Assembly: GCA_964370165.1 (NCBI GenBank)
Contig: CAYJIG010000069.1
Coordinates: 1 to 8,999 of the forward strand
Direction: 5' to 3'
Source of the DNA: JAAYCI01 sp964370165
Lineage (GTDB): Bacteria > Bacillota > Clostridia > Oscillospirales > Ruminococcaceae
DNA: 8,999 nt
The notes beneath the pieces were generated by a model that had not been told where the DNA came from, searched no databases, and saw nothing but the letters and a program-made list of their open reading frames with translations. Shown here in pieces: positions 1-5,624 of the stretch (position 1 is its first letter; each line of letters opens with the position of its first letter). A program made the position numbers and the translations under genes.

Positions 1-44
1 CAATAAAGCTCGAATTTGTACCAAATGCAACCCAAAATTAACCG

Positions 45-86
45 AATTTAAAGCCACTACAAAATTTAATGTAGCGGCTTTAAATT
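45..86. terminator. Long AT-rich hairpin, possible bidirectional terminator
   Basis: Arms 45-61 and 70-86 pair over 17 positions with one mismatch (A56 against C75 on the plus strand; a G-U wobble on the minus strand). The loop is the 8 bases 62-69. The outer part of the stem supplies short T runs on both sides (CTTTAAATT), so it could end transcription from either direction, but neither T run is strong. It may mark the 3' end of a gene outside the left edge. Confidence 0.4.
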
Positions 87-94
87 ATTATCTA

Positions 95-311
95 AGGTGT
101 AGGAAATTCCATTTTGGATTTTCGTTTTTGGTAGATTGTGATTCAACATATTTATAACTCCTTTTCGTGGTCTTGGGTTGAATAAAACTCTATTTGACTG
201 TGAAATGTAAATTTGTTCCTATTCTCACCGTCGCACTAGCAGCTTGATAGCATGCCCCCTTGGGTAAGCTGCACCCAATCAGGCACCGAGTGAAGCTCGG
301 TGTCTTTTTTT
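95..311 (+). ncRNA. Candidate structured non-coding RNA ending in a terminator
   Basis: No protein frame is convincing here, yet several stems occur in series: 103-110 with 116-123 (one mismatch), 141-147 with 177-183 (perfect 7 bp, ATTCAAC/GTTGAAT), 239-245 with 266-272 (perfect 7 bp, GCAGCTT/AAGCTGC) and 260-265 with 273-278 (perfect 6 bp, TTGGGT/ACCCAA). The last two interlock and cannot form together without strain. A strong terminator (283-311) follows directly. This could be a small RNA or the terminated leader of an attenuated transcript. I do not recognise a known RNA family or riboswitch, and the 5' end is a guess. Short AT-rich stems also arise by chance, so confidence is limited. 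Confidence 0.3.
283..311 (+). terminator. Rho-independent terminator
   Basis: The GC-rich stem GCACCGAG (283-290, allowing a wobble at its base) pairs with CTCGGTGT (296-303) across a short TGAAG loop. Seven T residues follow (305-311). It ends rightward transcription entering from the candidate RNA region. Confidence 0.85.
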
Positions 312-351
312 GTGCGTGCTTTTTTATGCCCTCTTATGGTTATTTGTCCCC

Positions 352-399
352 AAACGAATACTCATTAGGGCTTTATCTCTAGTGGGTATTCGTTTTTTT
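352..399 (+). terminator. Second rightward rho-independent terminator
   Basis: Arms 352-367 and 380-395 pair over 16 positions, with G-U wobbles but no true mismatch on the plus strand. The loop is GGGCTTTATCTC and the T run is 393-399. It lies 40 bases after the first terminator and insulates the isomerase gene at 526 from upstream transcription. It is preceded at 326-342 by a motif that also precedes the terminator at 8066. Confidence 0.85.
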
Positions 400-440
400 G
401 TAAAGATCGCGGCATATATCGAGCATAATCCTTGAATATT

Positions 441-469
441 TTGAGTAAATCCTGGCAAGAATTTATTAT
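441..469 (+). promoter_or_regulatory. Candidate sigma-A promoter for the isomerase gene
   Basis: TTGAGT (441-446) and TATTAT (464-469) are separated by 17 bases. This matches four of six and five of six consensus positions. TATACT at 480-485 is another possible -10 box but lacks a -35 box at the right distance. The promoter lies after two terminators and about 55 bases before the start codon. Confidence 0.5.
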
Positions 470-525
470 AAAAATGGTGTATACTGTTTATAAACATTTC
501 ACCGACTATATCAAAGGAGGTATCT

Positions 526-1284
526 ATGAATACAGGGCTGACTTCTGTTACCTTCCGAAAAAAACACGTGGCCGAAATTATCGAATGCGCTCACAAATCC
601 GGCTTATCGGGCATTGAATGGGGTGGTGATATCCATGTTCCGCCTCATGACATTGCCAAAGCCAAACGCGTCCGTGAAAAAACTGAGCAAGCAGGGCTAA
701 AAGTGCTTTCATATGGGTCTTATTACAAGGCGGGCCCAGAGGAAGATTTTGCACCTGTTTTAGACACTGCTTGCGCCCTGAATGCCCCTATCATACGTGT
801 TTGGGCAGGGCGAAAAAGACCACACGAAATCACAGACGATGTATTTGCGCAGCTTGTGCTCAAGTTGCAAAACGACTGTATTGCTGCACATGAAAAAGAG
901 ATTGCGGTTGCGCTTGAATACCACCGCGGCACAATGACAGAAACGGCAGACGGTGCACTCAAACTGCTTCGTGCAGTCAACCATCCTGCGCTTAAAACAT
1001 ATTGGCAACCGAACCCTGAAATTTCAAATGCAACACATTTGAAAGAGATTGAGTGTCTTGCCCCGTGGATAGTGACGTATCATGTCTTTCACTGGTTGCC
1101 CGATGGCACACGACGGTTACTTGGTGAGGGTAAAGATATTTGGGCTACGTATTGTATGAAAGCAAAAGAATGCGGCATTGCGCCGAACCTTATTCTTGAA
1201 TTTGTGAAAGACAATGATGACGCGTGCTTTGTGAAAGATGCACAAACACTCAATGAACTTTACACCCGTTTTTTCAAACTATGA
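526..1284 (+). CDS. TIM-barrel sugar isomerase/epimerase-like protein (xylose isomerase-like / AP endonuclease 2 superfamily)
   Basis: This 252-residue soluble cytoplasmic protein has the compact length of single-barrel sugar (phosphate) isomerases/epimerases. The start is firm: ATG follows a perfect AAAGGAGG (513-520) by five bases. Visible signatures are SVTFR near residue 7, GIEWGGD at 29-35, IRVWAG at 90-95, LEYH with Glu131, YWQP with Gln161, YHVFHW at 185-190 and LEFV with Glu225. In this superfamily the metal is usually held by Glu, Asp, His and Glu; here Glu131, His186 or His189, and Glu225 fit, while a Gln stands near the usual Asp position. The reaction is unknown; keto-sugar isomerisation or epimerisation is the family expectation. 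It has its own promoter and is separated from the regulator downstream by 551 bases, so joint function with the TRAP unit is only suggested by proximity. Confidence 0.85.
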   Translation: MNTGLTSVTFRKKHVAEIIECAHKSGLSGIEWGGDIHVPPHDIAKAKRVREKTEQAGLKVLSYGSYYKAGPEEDFAPVLDTACALNAPIIRVWAGRKRPHEITDDVFAQLVLKLQNDCIAAHEKEIAVALEYHRGTMTETADGALKLLRAVNHPALKTYWQPNPEISNATHLKEIECLAPWIVTYHVFHWLPDGTRRLLGEGKDIWATYCMKAKECGIAPNLILEFVKDNDDACFVKDAQTLNELYTRFFKL

Positions 1285-1316
1285 AGCGGTGTTTTTGTGT
1301 AAAGGTAAAAGTCATA

Positions 1317-1484
1317 TACACAGGTTTTGTCGTTCCAAAACGGGCGGTGGATTTTTTGTTATAGCGATATATTTTGGGTGTAAAGCATGTTTGTGCTTTA
1401 TTTTGCGATTTTTTTATCCTGACGAAAATCATCGGCGTACATAATAGGAAATATTTATGTATTAATAACGCATACATCGTAAAG
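1317..1484 (+). repeat. Intergenic repeat, left copy
   Basis: This matches 8072-8229 in direct orientation. The core 1347-1440 aligns to 8087-8181 with 11 mismatches and one single-base indel by hand. Weaker similarity continues on both sides (GGAAATATTTA, then ACGCAT...TAAAG). The left copy has 14 extra bases (1333-1346, TTCCAAAACGGGCG) that break the terminator stem intact in the right copy. Inside are a hairpin (1378-1384 with 1390-1396) and a short frame (1358-1444) shared with the other copy. It does not look like a known insertion sequence and no transposase is nearby. Confidence 0.75.
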
Positions 1485-1552
1485 ATTAAAAAAACAGATT
1501 ACACTTGCAAATCCACAAAATTATTTTTTAGTAACTATAAAAATAATTGGAT

Positions 1553-1570
1553 ATAGCTAAAATCAGCTAT
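1553..1570. promoter_or_regulatory. Inverted repeat with adjacent weak promoter-like boxes
   Basis: ATAGCT (1553-1558) and AGCTAT (1565-1570) form a perfect inverted repeat with six bases between. TTGACG (1579-1584) and AATGAT (1602-1607), spaced by 17, lie just after it. This could be an operator next to a distal promoter for the regulator gene, but the region is so AT-rich that chance is plausible. Nothing else was found between the repeat end (1484) and 1620 except AT-rich sequence. Confidence 0.25.
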
Positions 1571-1684
1571 TATAATTGTTGACGAGTGTATAACTAGCGA
1601 AAATGATAAAACATTTTACAATGCATAAAGTACCTATGTGACATATGAATTTGCCATAAACTCTGCCTGTGATGCAAAAATCTA

Positions 1685-1713
1685 TTGACAAAACATCAAA
1701 AAATCCTCATGAT
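1685..1713 (+). promoter_or_regulatory. Candidate promoter for the DeoR-type regulator
   Basis: A perfect TTGACA (1685-1690) is followed after 17 bases by CATGAT (1708-1713), which matches four of six -10 positions. The expected transcript start is near 1720, just before the palindrome at 1728-1739. It would give a leader of roughly 115 bases. Confidence 0.5.
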
Positions 1714-1727
1714 ATAAATATATCAAG

Positions 1728-1739
1728 CAATGGCCATTG
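1728..1739. promoter_or_regulatory. Perfect 12-base palindrome, possible operator
   Basis: CAATGGCCATTG is self-complementary. It sits a few bases after the predicted start point of the promoter at 1685-1713 and just before that at 1751-1779. Such a placement suits a repressor site. No second copy is seen before the aldolase gene, so it may bind another protein or serve only autoregulation. Confidence 0.35.
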
Positions 1740-1750
1740 ATACTTGTGTG

Positions 1751-1779
1751 TTGACCGAATAAATTCACAAGCTTATATG
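1751..1779 (+). promoter_or_regulatory. Alternative proximal promoter for the regulator
   Basis: TTGACC (1751-1756) and TATATG (1774-1779) are 17 bases apart. A start near 1786 would place the tandem repeat at 1797-1824 within the short leader. It competes with the 1685-1713 candidate; either or both may work. Confidence 0.4.
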
Positions 1780-1796
1780 TATTAGATGCAGTTTTA

Positions 1797-1824
1797 TTGT
1801 ATGGCATGAATTGTATGACATGAA
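1797..1824 (+). repeat. Tandem 14-base direct repeat before the regulator's ribosome binding site
   Basis: TTGTATGGCATGAA (1797-1810) is followed without a gap by TTGTATGACATGAA (1811-1824); they differ at one base. The second unit runs into the AAAGGAGA ribosome binding site (1823-1830). Adjacent direct repeats in this position suggest an operator or translational control site for the gene. Confidence 0.6.
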
Positions 1825-1835
1825 AGGAGATAGAT

Positions 1836-2651
1836 ATGCGTTTTGACCGTTTATCGCAAATGGAAAACTATATACTCGACAAGCAACATGTGCTACTTAC
1901 ACATCTAGCCCACGTATTTAGAGTTTCTTTAAATACTGTACGTCGCGATGTAACTATATTAGAAGAACGTGGAAATATTACTCGAATTAGAGGTGGTGTG
2001 ATATCAAGAAATCAGCCACAGTTACAACTCGGGTCAAGTAGCTTATCGCAGGGATCTTTTTATGTGGATCCGTATCAAGAACCCAAAAATCGCATTGGTG
2101 AGTTGGCGGCGCATCTGGTCGAGGACAATCAGACGCTTTTTATTGACTCAGGAACCACAACAAAAAATATGGTGCCATATTTACACGACAAAAAAGGGAT
2201 AACTATCATTACATCAAGCCCGAGGGTATTAATTGAAGCCATCAAGCTATCAAAATGCACTTTGATTGTGCTTGGTGGGGAATATTCTCAGCGCTCGGAT
2301 ACATTTCATAGTTATCAATCTATAGAAGAACTTGCAAAGTTTAATATCGACATAGCTTTCTTAGGGGCTACTGGCATTTCTGTACAAAACGGGCTTACCA
2401 CAGCCACATATATGGAGTCACATTTTAAACGTAGTGCGATGTTGCGTGCTAAAACAGCCGTAGTAATGGTTGATTCAAGGAAATTTTATGCTTGTTCATC
2501 TTCAAAGTTTGCAGATCTTTCGGAGGTGGCTTATCTTGTTAGTGACAATAGTTGTCCACATGAAGTAGAATTGTTTTGTAATTCAAATGGTATTAAATGT
2601 TTATTTTCTAACCGAAAAAACAACGAGCCTGTTTATGAAAGTTTAAGTTAG
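1836..2651 (+). CDS. DeoR-family transcriptional regulator
   Basis: This 271-residue protein is a typical full-length DeoR/GlpR-type regulator. The N-terminal winged helix-turn-helix covers roughly residues 5-55, with the recognition helix around VSLNTVRRDV (30-39) and the wing at ITRIRGGV. The C-terminal sugar-phosphate sensing domain (about 82-240) resembles ribose-5-phosphate isomerase and shows DSGTTT at 104-109, LGGEYS at 146-151, FLGATGI at 175-181, NGLTT at 185-189 and the DSRKF segment near 213-217. The start is firm: AAAGGAGA lies five bases before ATG. It is monocistronic, ending at its own terminator, and stands just before the aldolase-TRAP-epimerase unit, which it probably represses until a phosphorylated sugar intermediate appears. 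That target and the inducer are inferences from family and position. Confidence 0.93.
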   Translation: MRFDRLSQMENYILDKQHVLLTHLAHVFRVSLNTVRRDVTILEERGNITRIRGGVISRNQPQLQLGSSSLSQGSFYVDPYQEPKNRIGELAAHLVEDNQTLFIDSGTTTKNMVPYLHDKKGITIITSSPRVLIEAIKLSKCTLIVLGGEYSQRSDTFHSYQSIEELAKFNIDIAFLGATGISVQNGLTTATYMESHFKRSAMLRAKTAVVMVDSRKFYACSSSKFADLSEVAYLVSDNSCPHEVELFCNSNGIKCLFSNRKNNEPVYESLS

Positions 2652-2666
2652 GCATATTCTGTCAGC

Positions 2667-2704
2667 AAAAAAAGCACAACCTTTATGGGTTGTGCTTTTT
2701 TTTT
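2667..2704. terminator. Strong terminator after the regulator, likely bidirectional
   Basis: AAGCACAACC (2672-2681) pairs with GGTTGTGCTT (2688-2697) around a six-base loop. Nine T residues follow at 2696-2704, and a run of seven A residues precedes at 2667-2673. It separates the regulator's transcript from the catabolic unit. Confidence 0.92.
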
Positions 2705-2740
2705 GATAAAACTACAAGTTGTTTAAAATACACCACAAAA

Positions 2741-2832
2741 TGTTACAAAACAACCAAATATCCACCATGAAATTTATGCATCTGTACATTTTTCTCAAAA
2801 ATAATTGAAAAAAACAAAATAAACTGTTACAA
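2741..2832. promoter_or_regulatory. Two TGTTACAA sites around the catabolic promoter
   Basis: TGTTACAA occurs at 2741-2748 and again at 2825-2832, where it overlaps the -10 box TACAAT. The 84-base spacing equals about eight helical turns, which would suit repressor looping. Eight-base matches in AT-rich DNA can be chance, so this is only a candidate for DeoR operators. Confidence 0.3.
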
Positions 2833-2833
2833 T
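2805..2833 (+). promoter_or_regulatory. Promoter of the aldolase-TRAP-epimerase unit
   Basis: TTGAAA (2805-2810) and TACAAT (2828-2833) each match five of six consensus positions and are spaced by 17 bases. Runs of A and T upstream could act as an UP element. Transcription should begin near 2840. Confidence 0.65.
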
Positions 2834-2895
2834 TTGTCTTAATAAATGGATTTGTAGAGAAATAATGGCGTTTTGAGTGGTTTATTGGTTGAATT

Positions 2896-3885
2896 GTGGT
2901 GGAAATGTTCCAAAATATACTTAGAGAAAGTGATTGGTGGACATTTGTGAATGATTATATTGTGAATACCAAGGAAATGTTTGCACATGCGTACAAGAAT
3001 CATTATGCAATTGGAGCGTTTAACATAAATCATATGGAGCTAATTCAAGCCGCAGTTGAAACGGCAGGAATACTCAAATCGGCGGTTATTGTTCAAGCAT
3101 CTTCGTTTACAGCGGCTTATGCAGACCTTGGATATTTTGTAGCCATTACCAATCACGCTGCAAAATTGGCACAAGTTCCCGTTGCGCTACATTTAGATCA
3201 TGGTGAAAGCTTTGATGTGGCAAAAAACTTCATTGATGCAGGTTTTACGTCGGTTATGATAGATGGCTCACACTTGCCGTATGAGGATAATATAAAGTTG
3301 ACGAAAGAAGTTTGCGAGTATGCCCACAAAAGAGGAGTAACTGTAGAGGGAGAGCTTGGGCGTATTGCAGGGATTGAAGATGGTGTGCACTCGGCAGAAC
3401 ATCTATTCACAGACCCAAAACAGGCGCTTGATTTTGTTAATCAAACGGATGTGGATTCTTTGGCGATTGCAATAGGTACCAGCCATGGCGCTTATAAATT
3501 TAAGCCGGGGCAAGAGCCGCAGTTGCGTTTTGATATTTTGGAACAAATCGAAGAGATTATACCAGGCTTTCCCATTGTTTTACATGGTGCATCTTCTGTT
3601 AATCAAGATGATATTAAAACAATTAACGAGTTTGGTGGAAATATTAAAGCGGCGGTGGGTATTCCGGAGCCTATGCTAAAGCAAGCAGCATCGATGGCAG
3701 TGTGTAAAGTGAATATGGATACAGACCTAAGGCTTGCTATGACTGCGGCCGTGCGAGAAACATTGGCAAATCAGCCCGAAGTAATTGACACCAGAAAGTA
3801 TATCGGGGCAGGACGAGAGCAAGTTGCCAAGAGAATAGCTTATAAGATGGAAGCTGTACTTGGTAGTGCTAAGCAATATGTATAA
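2896..3885 (+). CDS. Class II fructose-bisphosphate/ketose-bisphosphate aldolase
   Basis: This is a zinc-dependent TIM-barrel aldolase that splits (or joins) a ketose bisphosphate into dihydroxyacetone phosphate and an aldehyde in the cytoplasm. Counting from the first GTG at 2896 (329 residues), it shows LHLDHG with Asp101 and zinc ligand His102, SVMIDGSH at 119-126, VEGELGRIAG at 150-159, IGTSHGAYKF with His197, VLHGASS with His230, and VNMDTDLR at 272-279. Similarity to the family begins only at VNTKEM, so a shorter start is likely: ATG 2905, GTG 2947 or GTG 2962. The last gives 307 residues, the family's usual length. Both 2896/2905 and 2947 have only weak GGTGG-type ribosome sites. It is first in the unit. 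The sequence is close to glycolytic-type enzymes, but the context suggests a dedicated catabolic copy acting on an unusual ketose phosphate. Confidence 0.92.
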   Translation: MVEMFQNILRESDWWTFVNDYIVNTKEMFAHAYKNHYAIGAFNINHMELIQAAVETAGILKSAVIVQASSFTAAYADLGYFVAITNHAAKLAQVPVALHLDHGESFDVAKNFIDAGFTSVMIDGSHLPYEDNIKLTKEVCEYAHKRGVTVEGELGRIAGIEDGVHSAEHLFTDPKQALDFVNQTDVDSLAIAIGTSHGAYKFKPGQEPQLRFDILEQIEEIIPGFPIVLHGASSVNQDDIKTINEFGGNIKAAVGIPEPMLKQAASMAVCKVNMDTDLRLAMTAAVRETLANQPEVIDTRKYIGAGREQVAKRIAYKMEAVLGSAKQYV

Positions 3886-3903
3886 CTCTAATTTTTGGTC
3901 GCA

Positions 3904-3923
3904 AAGCTTGTGTGAACAAGCTT
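3904..3923 (+). promoter_or_regulatory. Perfect intercistronic hairpin with GNRA-type loop
   Basis: AAGCTTGT (3904-3911) and ACAAGCTT (3916-3923) pair perfectly around the tetraloop GTGA. No T run follows, so it is not a classic terminator. It sits 19 bases after the aldolase stop and about 25 before the DctP ribosome site. An RNA processing or stabilising element that raises binding-protein mRNA is a reasonable guess. Confidence 0.5.
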
Positions 3924-3957
3924 GACAAATAAACTTTGAAAGAAATGAGGAGAAGTT

Positions 3958-4998
3958 ATGAAAAAGATATTTGCTTTATTATTGGCTGTTGCATTAGTGT
4001 TTTCGATCTCTGCTTGTGGTGGTTCCACAGCGGAAAGTACGGCACCTGCTGATGGAAGCGCAGTGGCTTCAGAGGCGGCCCCAGCTGCTGCTGAAAGTGT
4101 TACTTTGAAGTTTAATTTGGTGAAAAGTACTACAGACCCACAATATGAATGGTATGGCCGCTATTGGGCAGATGTTGAACAAGCAAGTGCTGGCGAAATT
4201 GTTGGCGAAGTATACACAGGCGAAAGCCTGGGCGTTACAGCGGATGTTTTGGAACAAGCGGCAAGTGGCGAAGCTGTTGTGGCTGACTGCGACTTAGCAT
4301 ATCTCGCAAACTATGTCCCCGATATGGCTGCTATTATGTCGCCTTATCTTATTCAAACTCCTGAGCAAATTTTAGACCTTTGGGAGTCTGATGTTTTTAA
4401 AGGTTTAACAGCCGAACTTGAAGAAAAAGGACTGCATTTGCTGGCTCTTAACTATGAAGGTAGCCGTAATCTTGTAACAGTAAATCCGGTGACTTCCCGT
4501 GATGATGTTGGATCTATGAAAATTCGTTGTGCATCTACTACTATGTGGAACTCTGTTGTTGAGACATTAGGCGGAAGTCCTACAAACGTAGCAATGTCTG
4601 AAACTTATCAAGCGTTATCACAAAAAGTGGTAGATGGTGCAGAAGGCGTGTATTCGGTAATTTATTCAAACAAATGGTACGAAACATGTGAGCACATAAC
4701 TCTTACCGAACATCTTATCGGCTATACTGCTATCGTTATGTCTTCTGAGGTTTATAACTCACTTTCAAGCGAAGCACAAGCTGCTTTAGACGATGTTTCA
4801 TATGAGTATATGGGCGAGTTCCTAGAGCTTTCAGGTGGTGTGCAAGAAGAATATCGTGCACTTTTGGAAGCAGAGGGTGTAACAATTAGCGAAATTGATA
4901 AAGAAGAGTTTATCACTGCAAGCTATGATGTTCCTGAAAACTTCCCTGAGTGGAGCGATGGAATTTTAGACGATTTGCAAGCAGCACTTGGTCAATAG
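3958..4998 (+). CDS. dctP: TRAP transporter solute-binding lipoprotein (DctP family)
   Basis: The 346-residue protein captures substrate outside the membrane and delivers it to the DctQM permease. The N-terminus is a lipoprotein signal with lipobox ISAC; Cys20 is the predicted lipid anchor, as expected in a Gram-positive cell. An Ala/Ser/Glu-rich linker fills about 21-47. The DctP fold follows: the Arg of MKIRC (Arg190) matches the conserved arginine that holds a substrate carboxylate in characterised DctP proteins, and SETYQAL (214-220) with VDGAEG (225-230) are family signatures. GAGGAGA lies four bases before the ATG. It lies between the aldolase and the membrane subunits, with hairpins on both sides that may raise its expression. 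The substrate cannot be read from sequence; a sugar acid or other carboxylate is the usual case. Confidence 0.93.
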   Translation: MKKIFALLLAVALVFSISACGGSTAESTAPADGSAVASEAAPAAAESVTLKFNLVKSTTDPQYEWYGRYWADVEQASAGEIVGEVYTGESLGVTADVLEQAASGEAVVADCDLAYLANYVPDMAAIMSPYLIQTPEQILDLWESDVFKGLTAELEEKGLHLLALNYEGSRNLVTVNPVTSRDDVGSMKIRCASTTMWNSVVETLGGSPTNVAMSETYQALSQKVVDGAEGVYSVIYSNKWYETCEHITLTEHLIGYTAIVMSSEVYNSLSSEAQAALDDVSYEYMGEFLELSGGVQEEYRALLEAEGVTISEIDKEEFITASYDVPENFPEWSDGILDDLQAALGQ

Positions 4999-5009
4999 TA
5001 GTAAGTTTT

Positions 5010-5048
5010 GCCCAGTGCCCTTTTGAAAATGGGACACTGGGCTTTATT
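5010..5048 (+). terminator. Attenuating hairpin between DctP and DctQ
   Basis: GCCCAGTG (5010-5017) pairs perfectly with CACTGGGC (5035-5042). An inner CCC/GGG step (5018-5020 with 5031-5033) extends it past a bulged A5034. The tail TTTATTATATT is only a weak T tract, so partial termination is likely. That would yield more binding protein than permease, the usual stoichiometry of binding-protein transporters. Confidence 0.6.
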
Positions 5049-5092
5049 ATATTCATATAAATAGATGATTATAGGTGTAAAAGGATAAAAAT

Positions 5093-5599
5093 ATGAAAAC
5101 TATGGAATGCATTGAGAAATGGATAAGCCGTATAGCTCTGGCAATTTCGGGTTCGGCGTTTGTTATTATGGTCACTTTAATAACAGTAAACGTTTTTGCT
5201 AGATATATTTTTTCAAATTCTCTTAACTGGGCTGAAGAGGTGGCATATCTTTGTTTTAACTGGGCGGTTTTTTTTGGTGTGGTGTTACTATATGCCAATC
5301 AAGGCCTTACCGCAATAGACTTGTTGGTAGACCGTATGCCAAAAACCATGAAAAAAATAAGTATGGTTATAGGATTCTTTTTGGTGACACTGGCTAATAT
5401 AGGACTGATTGTTTGGGGCACAGAATTTGCCATTGCAGCCTTTGAAAGAAAGAGTCCGGCCCTTAAAATTCCATATTTTTTCTATGATTTGTCAATTCCT
5501 TTAGCCGGGATATTTCTATTATATTTTTCTGTGAAATTTTTGGTTTTCACTATAAAGAATAAAGAAATTAAAAGTGCCGCTTTAGAAGAACGGTCTTAA
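5093..5599 (+). CDS. dctQ: TRAP transporter small membrane subunit (DctQ family)
   Basis: The 168-residue protein has four predicted membrane helices (roughly residues 13-35, 48-68, 85-110 and 128-152), the DctQ pattern. The family signature appears as NVFARY (33-38) followed by NWAEEV (45-50), where the Trp and paired Glu residues are characteristic. It should form a complex with the large subunit encoded 25 bases downstream and couple substrate uptake to an ion gradient. AAGGAT lies a few bases before the ATG. Its expression probably depends on read-through of the hairpin at 5010-5048. Confidence 0.9.
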   Translation: MKTMECIEKWISRIALAISGSAFVIMVTLITVNVFARYIFSNSLNWAEEVAYLCFNWAVFFGVVLLYANQGLTAIDLLVDRMPKTMKKISMVIGFFLVTLANIGLIVWGTEFAIAAFERKSPALKIPYFFYDLSIPLAGIFLLYFSVKFLVFTIKNKEIKSAALEERS

Positions 5600-5624
5600 T
5601 TGAATTCAAGGAGAGTGTATTAAT

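Noticed and set aside
239..278. Stems 239-245/266-272 and 260-265/273-278 forming an H-type pseudoknot
   Set aside because: The second and third loops would have zero bases, which is not sterically credible for stems of 6-7 pairs. They are better read as alternatives.
283..311. Stem resembling the last hairpin of a Cas9 tracrRNA (GGCACCGAGT...CGGTG)
   Set aside because: No CRISPR repeats, anti-repeat or cas genes occur in the window. The stem is a generic GC-rich terminator with a T run.
432..617. 61-codon rightward frame overlapping the start of the isomerase gene
   Set aside because: It is out of frame with the isomerase, has no ribosome site, and spans that gene's promoter and perfect AGGAGG.
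1238..1477. Overlapping short frames on both strands after the isomerase gene
   Set aside because: The plus frame starts inside the isomerase and neither has a ribosome site. Only the part inside the repeat (1358-1444) is of interest and is reported separately.
3922..3950. TTGACA at 3922-3927 as an internal promoter for DctP
   Set aside because: No -10 box lies 16-18 bases downstream; the sequence there is the ribosome binding region.
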